DNA of 64,000 nt from the NCBI RefSeq assembly GCF_000715075.1, contig NC_134102.1:105412001-105476000 (forward strand), in the 5' to 3' direction. The position numbers were made by a program, and so were the translations under genes. The notes beneath the pieces were generated by a model. The model ran no database searches, had not been told where the DNA came from, and worked only from the letters and a program-made list of their open reading frames with translations. Numbering within the stretch: position 1 is the first letter of the stretch; every line of letters starts with the position of its first letter. Positions 47,274 through 58,353 of the stretch are shown in pieces. This stretch comes from Nicotiana tabacum (Eukaryota > Streptophyta > Magnoliopsida > Solanales > Solanaceae).

Positions 47274-49808
47274 ATGGCTTATTCCCTAAAAAAATATTTA
47301 GTAAAAATAAGGAAAAATCCAAGAGTGGTGAATCTAGTGGCAAATCTGTTCCTCCTCCACTTCCCCCGGCTCCCCGGTAGAAACCTGTTACCCGTCCTAC
47401 ACCTGCTATTCTTGATAGCGATGATAGTTTATTATAATTTACCGAGAGTCAATTTTGCCATAATATTGTACCCGGTGAACAATTAAACCATGAATATATG
47501 AATGCTCTTTATGGTAATCCAACTATTGATGAAAATGATGATGAAGAAATAGATTTTGATGAAACGCAACCGGATGACGATACACCCACTAGTCCTGCTC
47601 CTGAGGTAAACCCAACTAATAATAATCCAAATGATCCCCCGTCTGACCCTCCTGTTACTGCCCTTACTTTTTCTAGACAACCTTCTAAACGGGCAGAAAC
47701 ATCTCTTGTTTAGCCATTTTTTACTCAACTAAGAGAAAAAAAATAGGGCTAAGTGTAAAACTTGTGGCAAAGATTTTGTTTTTAAATATGTTGGAAGTCG
47801 GGAGGGGGGCAGGGGGGAGAGGGGGACGGGAAGTTTAACTAGACACATATTGCTACACCCTCAAGATAAAGCTAGATATTTTCGTATGAAAGCTTTGGCC
47901 GAGGGGACAAGTGCACCTAGTATGGCTGACCTTAGTACCGGGTCAAATCAATTTCAACCGGAAATTAACACTGTTACCGGTGGTATTTTATATTATGATC
48001 CAAAAAAAGATCGGGAAGAATTGGCAAAAATAGTTACTGTTATGTGCTTACCCTATAGTTTTCCTTCTAACCCTCACTTTGTGTATTATATTAGAAAAGT
48101 TTATAATCCTACTTATAAAGGTTTTCCTCGCACAACCGTAAAGAGTGATATTTATAAATATAAACATGAATATGAATAATATTTGCGCTATTTATTTACT
48201 CATATAAATTATCGTGTTGCTATTACAACTGATATTGGTAGAAGTGGTAATGACTGTGATTATCTTACTGTTACCAGTCATTGGATTGATGAGGATTGGA
48301 TAATGCAAAAATGCATTATTGCTTATAGAATAATTAATTCACGTCACACATGACTGTTTATTTCTAGCACGATTACGGATATTTATAGATATTTTTGTAT
48401 TAGTGATAAAATAATATCAGTTTCAATAGATAATGCTACTAGTAACACAAATGCTGTAGCCTTGCTTACCACTACACTAAGTCCTGCATTTAGTAATATT
48501 TTTCATGTTAGATGTATTTATCATATTTATCATTTAATTGTGAGTGATAGTATGCGAATTTTAAATGTTGAAATTGAAAAGGTTAAAATGGCTCTTAATT
48601 GGCTTTTTTATTCAAACCGTAGAAGTAGACTTAGAGAATATTTTAAAAGATGCGATGAATTTGGTCTAAGAGAAAGAAAGGTTCCTAAACCTTGTCCAAC
48701 TAGATGGAATTACATGTATGAAAGTTTAGTTATTGCATATGAATATAGAAACCCCATAAACTCAACGTTTAATGCTCATGTAAGTGATGATGATGAGCAC
48801 CTTACAAATGCGGACTGGGCTAATGTTAAAATACTTGTAGCTTTTTTAGAAAAAATTCATATTGCTACAAATGAATTTTCTGGGCAATATTATCCTACTA
48901 TTTCTAACTGTTTAGTTTATATTGCAAAACTTGCAAATTTGTTTGATCATTTTTCAGAAGGTGGGGAAATTTATTAACTTGCTATTGATTCCATGAGAAA
49001 AAAATTTAAAAAATATTTTTTCCCTATTCCCCCTATTTATGGTGTTGCTGCATTGTTAAATCCTACTATGAAATTAGGAGGTCCTCAATTTTGGTATTAA
49101 ACTGTGTATAATGGTTTAGCACTTGAAGATGAGGAGTTGTCTACACTTGGGGACGCAATAGCCTCAATTAAAATAAATGTTCAAACTATTTATAAATGCT
49201 TATCAAGTTGCATTAGATCATGCTAGACCAAATGTTCCAACTCCTTCTTCTTCTAGTTCTCAATCATCTAAAAGAACTGCTGGAGTAAGAACACTTAGTG
49301 CTTGGGAAGGGTTCAGGGGTTCTCAAGGTTCTAGTACTAGTAATTTTTCACAACTAAATGAGCTTGAAGTTTATTTGTCACGGGGAATTGAGGAAGTGAA
49401 TCCCGACGGCTCCTTTAATATTTTGGAATGGTGGAAGGACAAAGAAAAACATTTTCGATTCTTTCAAGGATGGCCCGAGACATTTTAACTATTCAAGCTT
49501 CAACAATAGCATCAGAGAGCGCTTTCAGTCAAGCAAGACTTTAACTCGGTGATTATAGAGCGTCTATGAGGGAGAGCTTAGAAAAATCAGTACTTTTTAG
49601 AGATTGGATCCGTTCGGATAGAAAAAATTTTGGACTTGTTGAATCACAACCAGAGGTAGACGAAGCTTATGAAGAAATGCTAGCTGAACTTGCGGGGGAT
49701 GATGCTTCGCCTGGAAGCGGTGATGACCAAGCTTCATTTCCGCCACCACCAACGAAAATTCCTCCGGACCTTGAAGGATTTATGAAATTTGTAAGAGATA
49801 CCATGTAA
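47274..49808 (+). pseudogene. hAT transposase, decayed
   Basis: A Ser/Pro-rich and acidic N-terminus precedes a BED zinc finger (CKTCGKDF near 47757, TRHILLHP near 47840), interrupted by a G-rich stretch at 47798-47832. The catalytic region shows TTDIGRSGND near 48230, SIDNATSN near 48425, RCIYHIYHLIV and PTRWNYMYES. The C-terminal dimerisation region has LEVYLSRG and FNILEWWKDKEKHF (49360-49455), then, after a frameshift, ESAFSQA-like and LEKSVLFRDWIRS sequence. In-frame stops occur near 48178, 48351 and 48976. The enzyme would excise and insert the element. No active product is expected. Confidence 0.85.
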
Positions 49809-50025
49809 ATTAATATGTAACTTGTATTTTGGCACATCTTGATTAGTTTCTTTTTCTTCTCAATGGTGGTATTAGCACCTTGTTGTGCTCATTCCATAGG
49901 GGGGAGGAAGACTAAGAAAGATATTGCCATGATTTTTTAATGCTATAATAAAAATATAACGCATTGCTTTGAATATCTCTTTACAATATTTTTGTCTTTT
50001 TATATACCTTAAGCTATACATATAG

Positions 50026-50028
<3 letters not shown>

Positions 50029-50123
<95 letters not shown>

Positions 50124-50140
50124 TAATCCATATTCGATAG

Positions 50141-50190
<50 letters not shown>
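50029..50190. repeat. (AT)n-(GA)n-(AT)n microsatellite
   Basis: AT runs at 50029-50086 and 50141-50190 bracket a GA run at 50085-50120. It lies in the 3' part of the hAT element. Confidence 0.9.
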
Positions 50191-50192
<2 letters not shown>

Positions 50193-50850
50193 TAAGATGT
50201 ATATATAGTATATAAATCGAATATTAATGTATAAATCTTAAGATGTATATATAGTAAGTCGAATATAGCTTATATATCTTAAGATGTATATATAGTATAG
50301 TATAGTATATATATTATAACGCATTGATTTGAATATCTCTTTACAATATTTTTGTCTTTAAATTTGAATTAAAAAATTTAGGTGACAATTCTATAATATA
50401 ATTTAATAGGAATTGCCTTAGATATTTTTATTACCATTTTTTTTCTCTAACTTGTATAAAAATAATTTAAAAATAGAAAATTTCCGTTGGGCTCACTTGG
50501 GCCCGCTTAGGACCGTTTGGGCCCGCTTAGGCTCGAGACCGGCCCACTTAACACGGGACCGCTAGTTCGTGGTCCCGGTCCCGGACCGGTTCCAACGAGA
50601 AGCCCGCGAAGACCGGTACCACTTAGGACCGGCCCGCCTAGGACCGACCCACTTAGGACCTGATCACTTAGGACCGGGCTCGCGAAGCCCACTTAGGACC
50701 GGACCCGGCCCACATGCCACCCCTATACAACATTAAGGTGGATACGAACATATTTTAGATATGTGTCACCTCTTTTTATCCCAAAAGATATATGTTGTGA
50801 TATTGTTGTGGGTTAAAGGATTTTTTAATTAAAGTGACAAACTTGAGTAC

Positions 50851-51421
50851 TGATAAGTGGGGATTTCGACTACTTATTAGCACCTTTTTGCTTTCATTTT
50901 AGTCCAAAAGCATTTGATTGTGTTCTCAAAAACTAATGAAATATGCTTAATTGCAGGAATAGTGAAAAATGAGCCCCCAACATGAAATCCAACTCAAGAA
51001 GGAGTGATATGAAATCAAGGACACAAACAGGCACAAAAGTTCAAAAGTCCGGACCGCAGATTTTCATCTGCAGCCGTAGATTGTGCAGAAACTTCTATAT
51101 GAGACAAGTGCAAAGTGCGGTCCGCACATGACATGTGCGGCCGCAGAACCTGGGCAAGAGCAAAAGTTCCGAGGACTTGCATCTCAATTTCAACGGAAGT
51201 ACGTACCGCACAATTATTGTGCGGCCGCAGAAGAACATCTGCGCGACCGGAGTCACATTTGTGCGGTCCGCAGAAGGGCAATGTTCACTCAGAAATGCGC
51301 GGACCGCAGAAAGAGAGAAGTGCGGCCACAGTTCAGAATTATGCAGCTGCAGGTTTCCATTCCTATCAGGCTGAAGTAAAGTGCGTATCGCACATGAAAT
51401 TGTGCGGCCGTAAAACCTATG
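50851..51421 (+). repeat. Athila-like 5' LTR, left part
   Basis: It starts TGATAAGTGGGGATTTCG and contains the GCGG/CCGC inverted-repeat array at 51045-51415. The other part of the LTR is 61440-62411. Confidence 0.75.
51045..51415 (+). repeat. GCGG/CCGC inverted-repeat array
   Basis: Short inverted repeats recur, for example CCGCACATG-A-CATGTGCGG (51122-51140), CCGCACAAT-T-ATTGTGCGG (51206-51224) and CGCAGAT-TTTC-ATCTGC near 51056. Spacers are AT-richer. Confidence 0.85.
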
Positions 51422-52359
51422 TGTCACGACCCAAAATCCAACTAGTCGTGATGGCACCTAACCCAACCCGTTAGGTAAGCCAATTACAAACTATCCAATT
51501 CCAATGAAATTTAGTAAGGCAATTAATTAAGAGAAAATATATTGAACTAATACATTTTCCCAAGAACTGGTAGTACAAATCATGAGCTTCTAAGAATAGA
51601 GTTTACAAATCTGGTATGAAATAAATATATCATCTGTTTGAAAAGTACATAAACAGAGTTTTATGAATCTAAGGCTACCATGAACAAGAGGCAGCTACAA
51701 CCGGAACGTAGGTACACCTTCAGATCCAGCTCCCGACGAAACACAGCAACATCAGCAGCCAACATCTACACGCAAGTTGCAGAAGTATAATATGAGTACA
51801 ACCGATCCCATGTACTAAATAAGTAACAAACCTAACCTTAGGTTGAAAGTAGTGATGAGCTTGTACCAAGGTCGGGTCCCACCAATAGCCAACAACAGTC
51901 CATAACAACGTAAAGCAAATAATACAAGAAGTAACTGAGAGATTAAAATGCTCAGCAAAATCATAAATTCTGAAAATAGTTCTGCCTTTCAAGTACATCA
52001 GTGAAAACCCAAATCGTTTACCGAAGTTGCCAAAAATATGAGTATGTTTGAAAACAGTAATTTTCCCATAATCCTTTCAATGATAATTAAGATGTCTCAT
52101 TTTCTTTCCAGATAACCAGTATAAAACTAATGCATCACTATGCCCATCTGTCAACATGTGTGAGAAATCATGAATGACGTGATACCGTACAACATGAGGA
52201 AAATACATCTCTATGCCTGTATGTCATGTGTGCATATTAATGCAATGTATCTCATAGATAAACTCATGTACTCGCACTCTCAGAGTACTCAATCTCACTT
52301 TCTCACACATTTCACTCATCATGCCCAATCAGTCGGTACAATATATGGCCAATCCGGCC

Positions 52360-52500
52360 CAGGGAAGATCCATCCCGGAATATAAACATCAACTGATCAT
52401 CAGTCACTCAGTACCGAGTAGGGCCAATCCAGCATGTGGAGAAGATCCATCTCCAGGTATATAATACTTCGGACAAGATCCATGTCCAAGGAAGATCCAT
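52360..52500 (-). repeat. AAGATCCAT hairpin series in LTR C
   Basis: The constant word AAGATCCAT is bracketed by complementary arms that differ between units: GGG/CCC (about 52371), GGAG/CTCC (about 52438) and GGAC/GTCC (about 52472). A fourth unit near 52490 has weak arms. The series recurs at 59270-59410. Confidence 0.85.
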
Positions 52501-53619
52501 CCCTCAATAATATCAACCGCGCTCACTGGGGGTGTGTGCAGACTCCAGAGGGGCTCCTTCAGCCCAAGCGCTATAAATCGCACGGACAACTCACGTGCCG
52601 TAGTATCAATATCAGAATCAATCAGGCTCTCAACCCCACTCAGTCATCAATCTCCCCAGTCTCTCTCTCATGGGCTCACAATGTCATGAAACTAGCCCGA
52701 ATATGATGATATGATGTATTAATAAATAACAACAGAGACTGATATATGATATGCATATAAATTCGTATGACTGAGTATGTAATACAGTGAAAGTAGATAA
52801 CTCAATAGCAGAAATGACCTTAGTGGGTCCCAACAGGATAAGCATATAGCCTAAACATAGTTTATAGCATGAAACACATTTGGATAACTCTAGTACGTAG
52901 AGATTTCATGATTTCAGACAAGTTCAGGTAACTACATAGTACCACAGAAATGACGGAGTCACAGCTCACACGGTGCACACCCACATGCCCGTCACCTAAC
53001 ATGTGCGTCACCTCAACACCATATAAATAACACGTATATTCAAGGTTCATACCCTCAGCTCCAAGATTAGAAGAGTTACTTACCTCAAACAAGACAAATC
53101 CATTGTCGAGCAAGCTAAATAATGCTCCAGAAATTTCATTCTACGCGTAACAGCTTCTGAACGGCTCGAATCTAGTCACAATTAATTTGATTCATTCCAC
53201 ACAATTTATAAGAATTAATTCCATATCAAGATACTAATATTTTCCCACAAAATTTGAAATTACACTCCAAAATTTGCCTGTGGAGCCCACGTATCGGAAT
53301 CCGACGAAACTCATAAAATCCGACAACCCATCCAATTACCAATTCAACCATACTAATTTGACTCAAATCCGACTCCGAATCAGTGTTCAATTTTGAAAAT
53401 TCATTTTATGAAATTGTAGAAAATTCCTCCGATTTCTTTCAAAAAATCAATATTCTAATGCCGAAAACGTAGATTAATTCATGGAATATAATCATAAGGG
53501 AGTCAAGAACACTTGCCTCAACTTGTGTGAAAAATTTCCTCTCCAAAATCGCCCAAACCGAGCTCCAAAATCCGAAAATGAAGAAAAATCTCGGAAACCC
53601 TCGTTTTTAGCACTGCCCA

Positions 53620-53880
53620 GGCATTTCCGCACCTGCGGTGCCTGGGCTCGCACCTGTGCATCCGCTTTTGCGGAAGGAATTGCGCTTCTGTGGACCTCAC
53701 TTACCCAGCGAGCCTCCGCTTCTGCGATGCTTAGGACCACATCTGCGGTTGTGCTTTTGCGCAAAAATCGCCGCACCTACGAAGACCCCAGGACATCCCC
53801 AGTCCCGCATCTTATCCAACCCCGCCGCACCTGCGGCATCGCACCTGCAACCAAGACCCTCGCAGGTGCGATCACATTAG
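53620..53880 (-). repeat. CACCTGCGG-type array in LTR C
   Basis: Words GCACCTGCGG, CTTCTGCG and TTTTGCG recur as in LTR A, at the same distance from the LTR 5' end. Counterpart in the other LTR: 60530-60770. Confidence 0.8.
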
Positions 53881-54548
53881 AGGCAGCAATTCCAACATTT
53901 TCCTTAAGTCCGAATTTGATCCGTTAATCATCCGAAACTCATCCGAGGCCCCCGGGACCTCAACCAAATACACCAACAAGTCCTAAAACATACCACAGAC
54001 ATACTCAAACAACATCAAAATGATGAATCGCACCTCAAATCAAAAATCTATAAACTTTGAACTTTCAAATTCTATATCTTGTGCCGAAACACATCAAATC
54101 AATCCGGAATGACTTTCAATTTTGCATAAAAGTCACATTTTGTATTACAGACCTATTCCAATTTCTAGAATCGGATTTCGACCCCGATATCAAAAAGTTA
54201 ACCCTCCGGTCAAACTTCTCAAAAATTCAACTTTTGCCATTTCAAGCCTAATTCCACTACGGACCTCTAAATAATTTTTTGGACATGCTTCTAAGTCCAA
54301 AATCACTATACAGAGCTATTGGAATCATCATAACTGAAATCCGAGGTCTTTTACACATAAGTTAACATCCAGTCGACTTTTCCAACTTAAGTTTTTCATT
54401 ATGAGACTAAGTGTCTCAATTCATTTCGAAATCCTTCCGGACTCGAACTAACTAATCCGATAGATCATAATATAGCTATAAAGCACAAATAGAGCAGTAA
54501 ATGGGGAACAGAGTTCTAATACTCAAAATGACGGACCGGGTCGTTACA

Positions 54549-57500
54549 TTAACATACGTTCGTCCTCGAACGTCCCAAGAGTTGTTTCCAAGCCATCAAA
54601 TCACTATTCCATCTTACCACGTATGTACCCGGGGGTGATCCCACATCACCCTATTCCATATAGGCCTGACAACGCAATACAACTGAAAATCATTAATTTA
54701 ACACTAGCCCATAAACCTTGGAATTTAATTCCCAGCATTCAAAATTTCTTACCAGACCCGAATCTCACAGCTACACATTTTATAAGTCTGAACAAGCTGC
54801 ATTGAGCTATAGCTATAACCACGGATATAATCACCCAACATATTACACAACTCGCATGCCCGTAGCACCATTCCTGATCATAGTGACTACTCCAAAACCA
54901 ACCAAATACTAGTACTATATCGAACCAAACTCATCCCAAAACCTTCGTACACTATTGATAATAAAAGAACACGCGAAATTGCATGACCACTTACCAGATC
55001 AACAAGTCACGGAGCTCTCTTGCCCCAACCAGAACCATAATCGCTTTCTAAGCCGACTTTCAATATTATCCTTTTGAATATACCATAATCAAACCTAATA
55101 GTACCCATTCTAGGTCCAATGACCCTACATTATTAAATACAACTCTCCCACAGACACGCCACATCAATATAACTCAAAGTCACAAACCGTTCTATCCGTG
55201 CACCAATACGCAACAATTCAAATGTACTAAGTCATGAGAAATGGCTCAAATGAGAGAACTGCCCCGCAAGATTAACAAGTACTGCCACAAAGAAATGCTA
55301 GAAATCCATCTCACCGTAGAACTATCACACGATCCTAACACAAGGTACATACCTTTACATAACTCCGATGCAATGTGTGACCCCATCCAAATGCCGGTCC
55401 ATATTATATACTTCGAGTCACCCTGCTCAGAATCAATAACCACGGAGAGGCAAATGACACAATGCCATACAAAACCTGAAAGAACATAACCAATACGCAA
55501 TCGATCATGCAATACCCAAATACTCATCTCGCTCGAATTCCGTCATGAGGCCCCCAATAGAACCGTGCCATGTGTGCATAACCACTCAATCACAACTTCT
55601 CGTAGCATAAAAGAGTAACTCACAGATCATTTCAGAATACGAATTAGCTCAACATCAACCGAATGACACATCCCTCAATAACAGCAGTATGGAGCCAACC
55701 AATACAACTCGGTGTAGAATACACACCCTAATTGGGCCTACCGATGGACCCCCAAATCAGCTCTGGTTACCCACAAATAGATAAATAACCCTCCAAAAAT
55801 CCACAATAACTGAAATCATAATACATACTATCATCTGGCTAGCTTCGGCCACGATTTCACAGTCCGCAACCATGAAACAATCTACTCCAATAAACTCCCA
55901 GTCTCCAAATCCATAGAACACACGAATCACTAATTCTGATTCCATCTCCACCGCCCGAACGTTTATCACATCCTTAATGCACGATCATCCCACTCAGAAT
56001 ATTTTCATAATTCTTCCGTGCCACATAGCAATAATTTGAATATTAGCAGTCTATCAACCAGGTGAGTACCGCAATACCAATGACATCAAAACACAATGCA
56101 CTTTTTGAAATACGCACACTTCTCAGGGATTACCGAGCAGTTATAACATTCGTCTAAATATTTGAAGTTGACCATGTTGTCCAAAATTCGGGACCTTCCC
56201 TTCAAGACTGAACTGCCACCTCGTATATGTAGATTTTATTCCCGCACAACACACTGCATCTATCATGCCATCATGTGACAAGCACAAGAATCTCATTATC
56301 AACTTTGAGTCACCAACAATTTACATACCCTATTAGTTAGAAACCTTTCTCTTTCTTCTTTCCAGGAGGAAATCACAATGCACAACACGTTCCCCAGACC
56401 GGTAGAAAATATCCGGTTCAAACCATGGTAGAAACCATCAAGACCACTTTGAAATCCATTTGCATATAGCCAAGCTATCAGAACTGAATTCCTCTAATGG
56501 CCACGTAGGTCACCAAACCCAAGAATATTTCCACCAAAACATCTGTAAAGTCTTACCACATCGTAATTACCTAAAGGACCGATCCTACCATTACCATACT
56601 GGTCCAGTATTCTACCTAGTTGTCCTATTTCTCCGAGTCCCTTCCGAATTTATCTTCAGATTGATACTTCTCCTTGCTAAAACACCACAATCTTTAACCA
56701 CAACTCACCCCACAACCTTAGCACAGAACCACAATGCCCTAAGGCCCATAAGCTACCGAATTCGCTCTTAAGTATCCCAAAAGCACCACAACCGAGGCAT
56801 CCACTCTGAAAGACCTTATGTAAATTTAAAATTGTCCCCTTTCCTTTCTTATACTGAAATGTAGAATCCGTAGTCATGTAGAATTACCGTAAGTCCCGAC
56901 ACCATCAAATGTAAATAATCGATTCTAGCGATATACGAATCCGAAAAAAAAAATTTTAATTGCCACTTATATGAATCCATTAGAACCCTCTCGAGAGTCA
57001 TCCACTCTACTCAAATCTAATTTGCTCCATCCCAAACGGGCCGAAAGACATGTGCTCCTTTAGCACAATCAACACTCAAAGAAGTAACCCTGCCTTAATA
57101 CCAGCGATCAAATTCTTACTTTGTGCGCACTACATCCTTCAGAAACTACAACTCACTCATCCCATGATTTTTCCTATACTCCTAAAGTGCCATAACCTGT
57201 ATCCAGAAATTTTCTTACTCAAGTCATTCTCGAACTCCACCCCTGCAAGTCATCACTGATTCCCAAGTACACCTCAGACCAAAACAAATATTTTGACACA
57301 TAACCATGAATTGAATTGTCAATAGTAGACTCCCCCACTTGGCTCAAAGCCATAAATTTAAACACTCGATAACTCACAATATTCATACTCTATTACTGTC
57401 ATAATACCGTAGTCAGTTCAACGAAAATTCTTCTTAAGCTCATACATCGCCAACCATAAAAATACCTCAATCATTCGCTAAGCTCGTATTCATTCTCTTG

Positions 57501-58353
57501 ACACTCAAGTCAACTTTTTCAACCAGATTCAAATTCAAATCTCAACACATATGCCTCGCTGGCAGAAAAGAAACTCTCTCTATTCATATTATAAGGAACA
57601 CACCTACGTAGATTACTTCGCAGGGGATAACCCACCTGCTTAGCCTCAAATTGGTATCCTGTTATACCCTTTCGCGGTCACAATTACTATGCAATTACTT
57701 AGTCTATCTGAGTCTAAACTCATTAATCAGACATGAGAATTTAATTTGTCCCAAAATTTAACAAAGTAAAAGATCCTACAAAACATTCATACTCGAGACT
57801 GTACGTCACATCAAAACAAAAATCAAGCACCCAATGGCCTTTACTTTACATTCCAAGGAAACACTTCTTATCATAATCAAATCGTCTTAACACATCCCGC
57901 AGTTATATCATACTCATCAAAACCGTTCTACCGATCATCGAGCCACAAATTCCACTCGCAGGACATTACCGTACATATGAGTCCAAATATACAAGTTACA
58001 ACTGAAGCTACCAACCTTAAGCTGCGGTCTAACCATGGCTTTAAGTCCTACGGACTGGCCCATCACCAAAACGTAGAATACACATCTCGAACCTCGTTCA
58101 TAGAATCACAAGTCGGCGATGCATAACTGATACCGAGCATGAGCATACGAATGCGTGGAAGGAATTCAAAGATTTATGTCTCAAGATGAATCAATTCCGT
58201 ACGATAAGGAAAGAAAGATGGGAAGTATATATCCTAAATGCCCTATAGCCTCTCGAAGATAGGTATAGACGTCATCATACCGATATGCAAGACTCTATTA
58301 GACAATTGCTCATGACTTGTAGAGCCTATGAACCTAGGGCTCTGATGCCAGCT
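54549..58353 (-). other. Non-coding interior of element C
   Basis: No gag, protease, RT, RNase H or integrase motif is seen on either strand; ORFs are short and featureless. Its left end keeps CGTTCG-TCCT-CGAACG (54557-54572), a relic of the FEDER codons of Tekay-like pol. Its right end is the shared leader (58230-58353) with primer site TGGCATCAGAGC (minus, 58339-58350). No clear polypurine tract is visible at 54549. Confidence 0.75.

Larger units (their letters stand above)
46641..50725 (+). mobile_element. hAT DNA transposon
   Basis: The 4085-bp element starts TAGGGGTGGC and ends GCCACCCCTA and is flanked by the 8-bp duplication TACAACAT (46633-46640, 50726-50733), typical of hAT. The inverted ends extend, imperfectly, through GTGGGCCGG. 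Both subterminal zones (about 46650-46860 and 50485-50720) are GC-rich with repeated GGACCGG and AAACGGTCCTAA words, likely transposase-binding sites. A decayed transposase lies inside on the plus strand. Confidence 0.9.
51422..54548 (-). repeat. 3' LTR of element C
   Basis: 3127 bp, matching 58354-61439. It carries the AAGATCCAT hairpins (52360-52500) and the CACCTGCGG-type array (53620-53880). Confidence 0.85.

Noticed and set aside
51083..51474. Several overlapping ORFs of about 100-120 codons
   Set aside because: They arise from the GCGG/CCGC repeat array in the Athila LTR and extend into element C; none has a domain.
53481..53927. 148-codon plus-strand ORF
   Set aside because: It lies antisense in LTR C across the CpG-rich word array; the counterpart LTR has it broken.
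54549..58353. Host gene inside element C
   Set aside because: Short ORFs have no domains, start or splice context, and the segment is bounded exactly by the element's LTRs.
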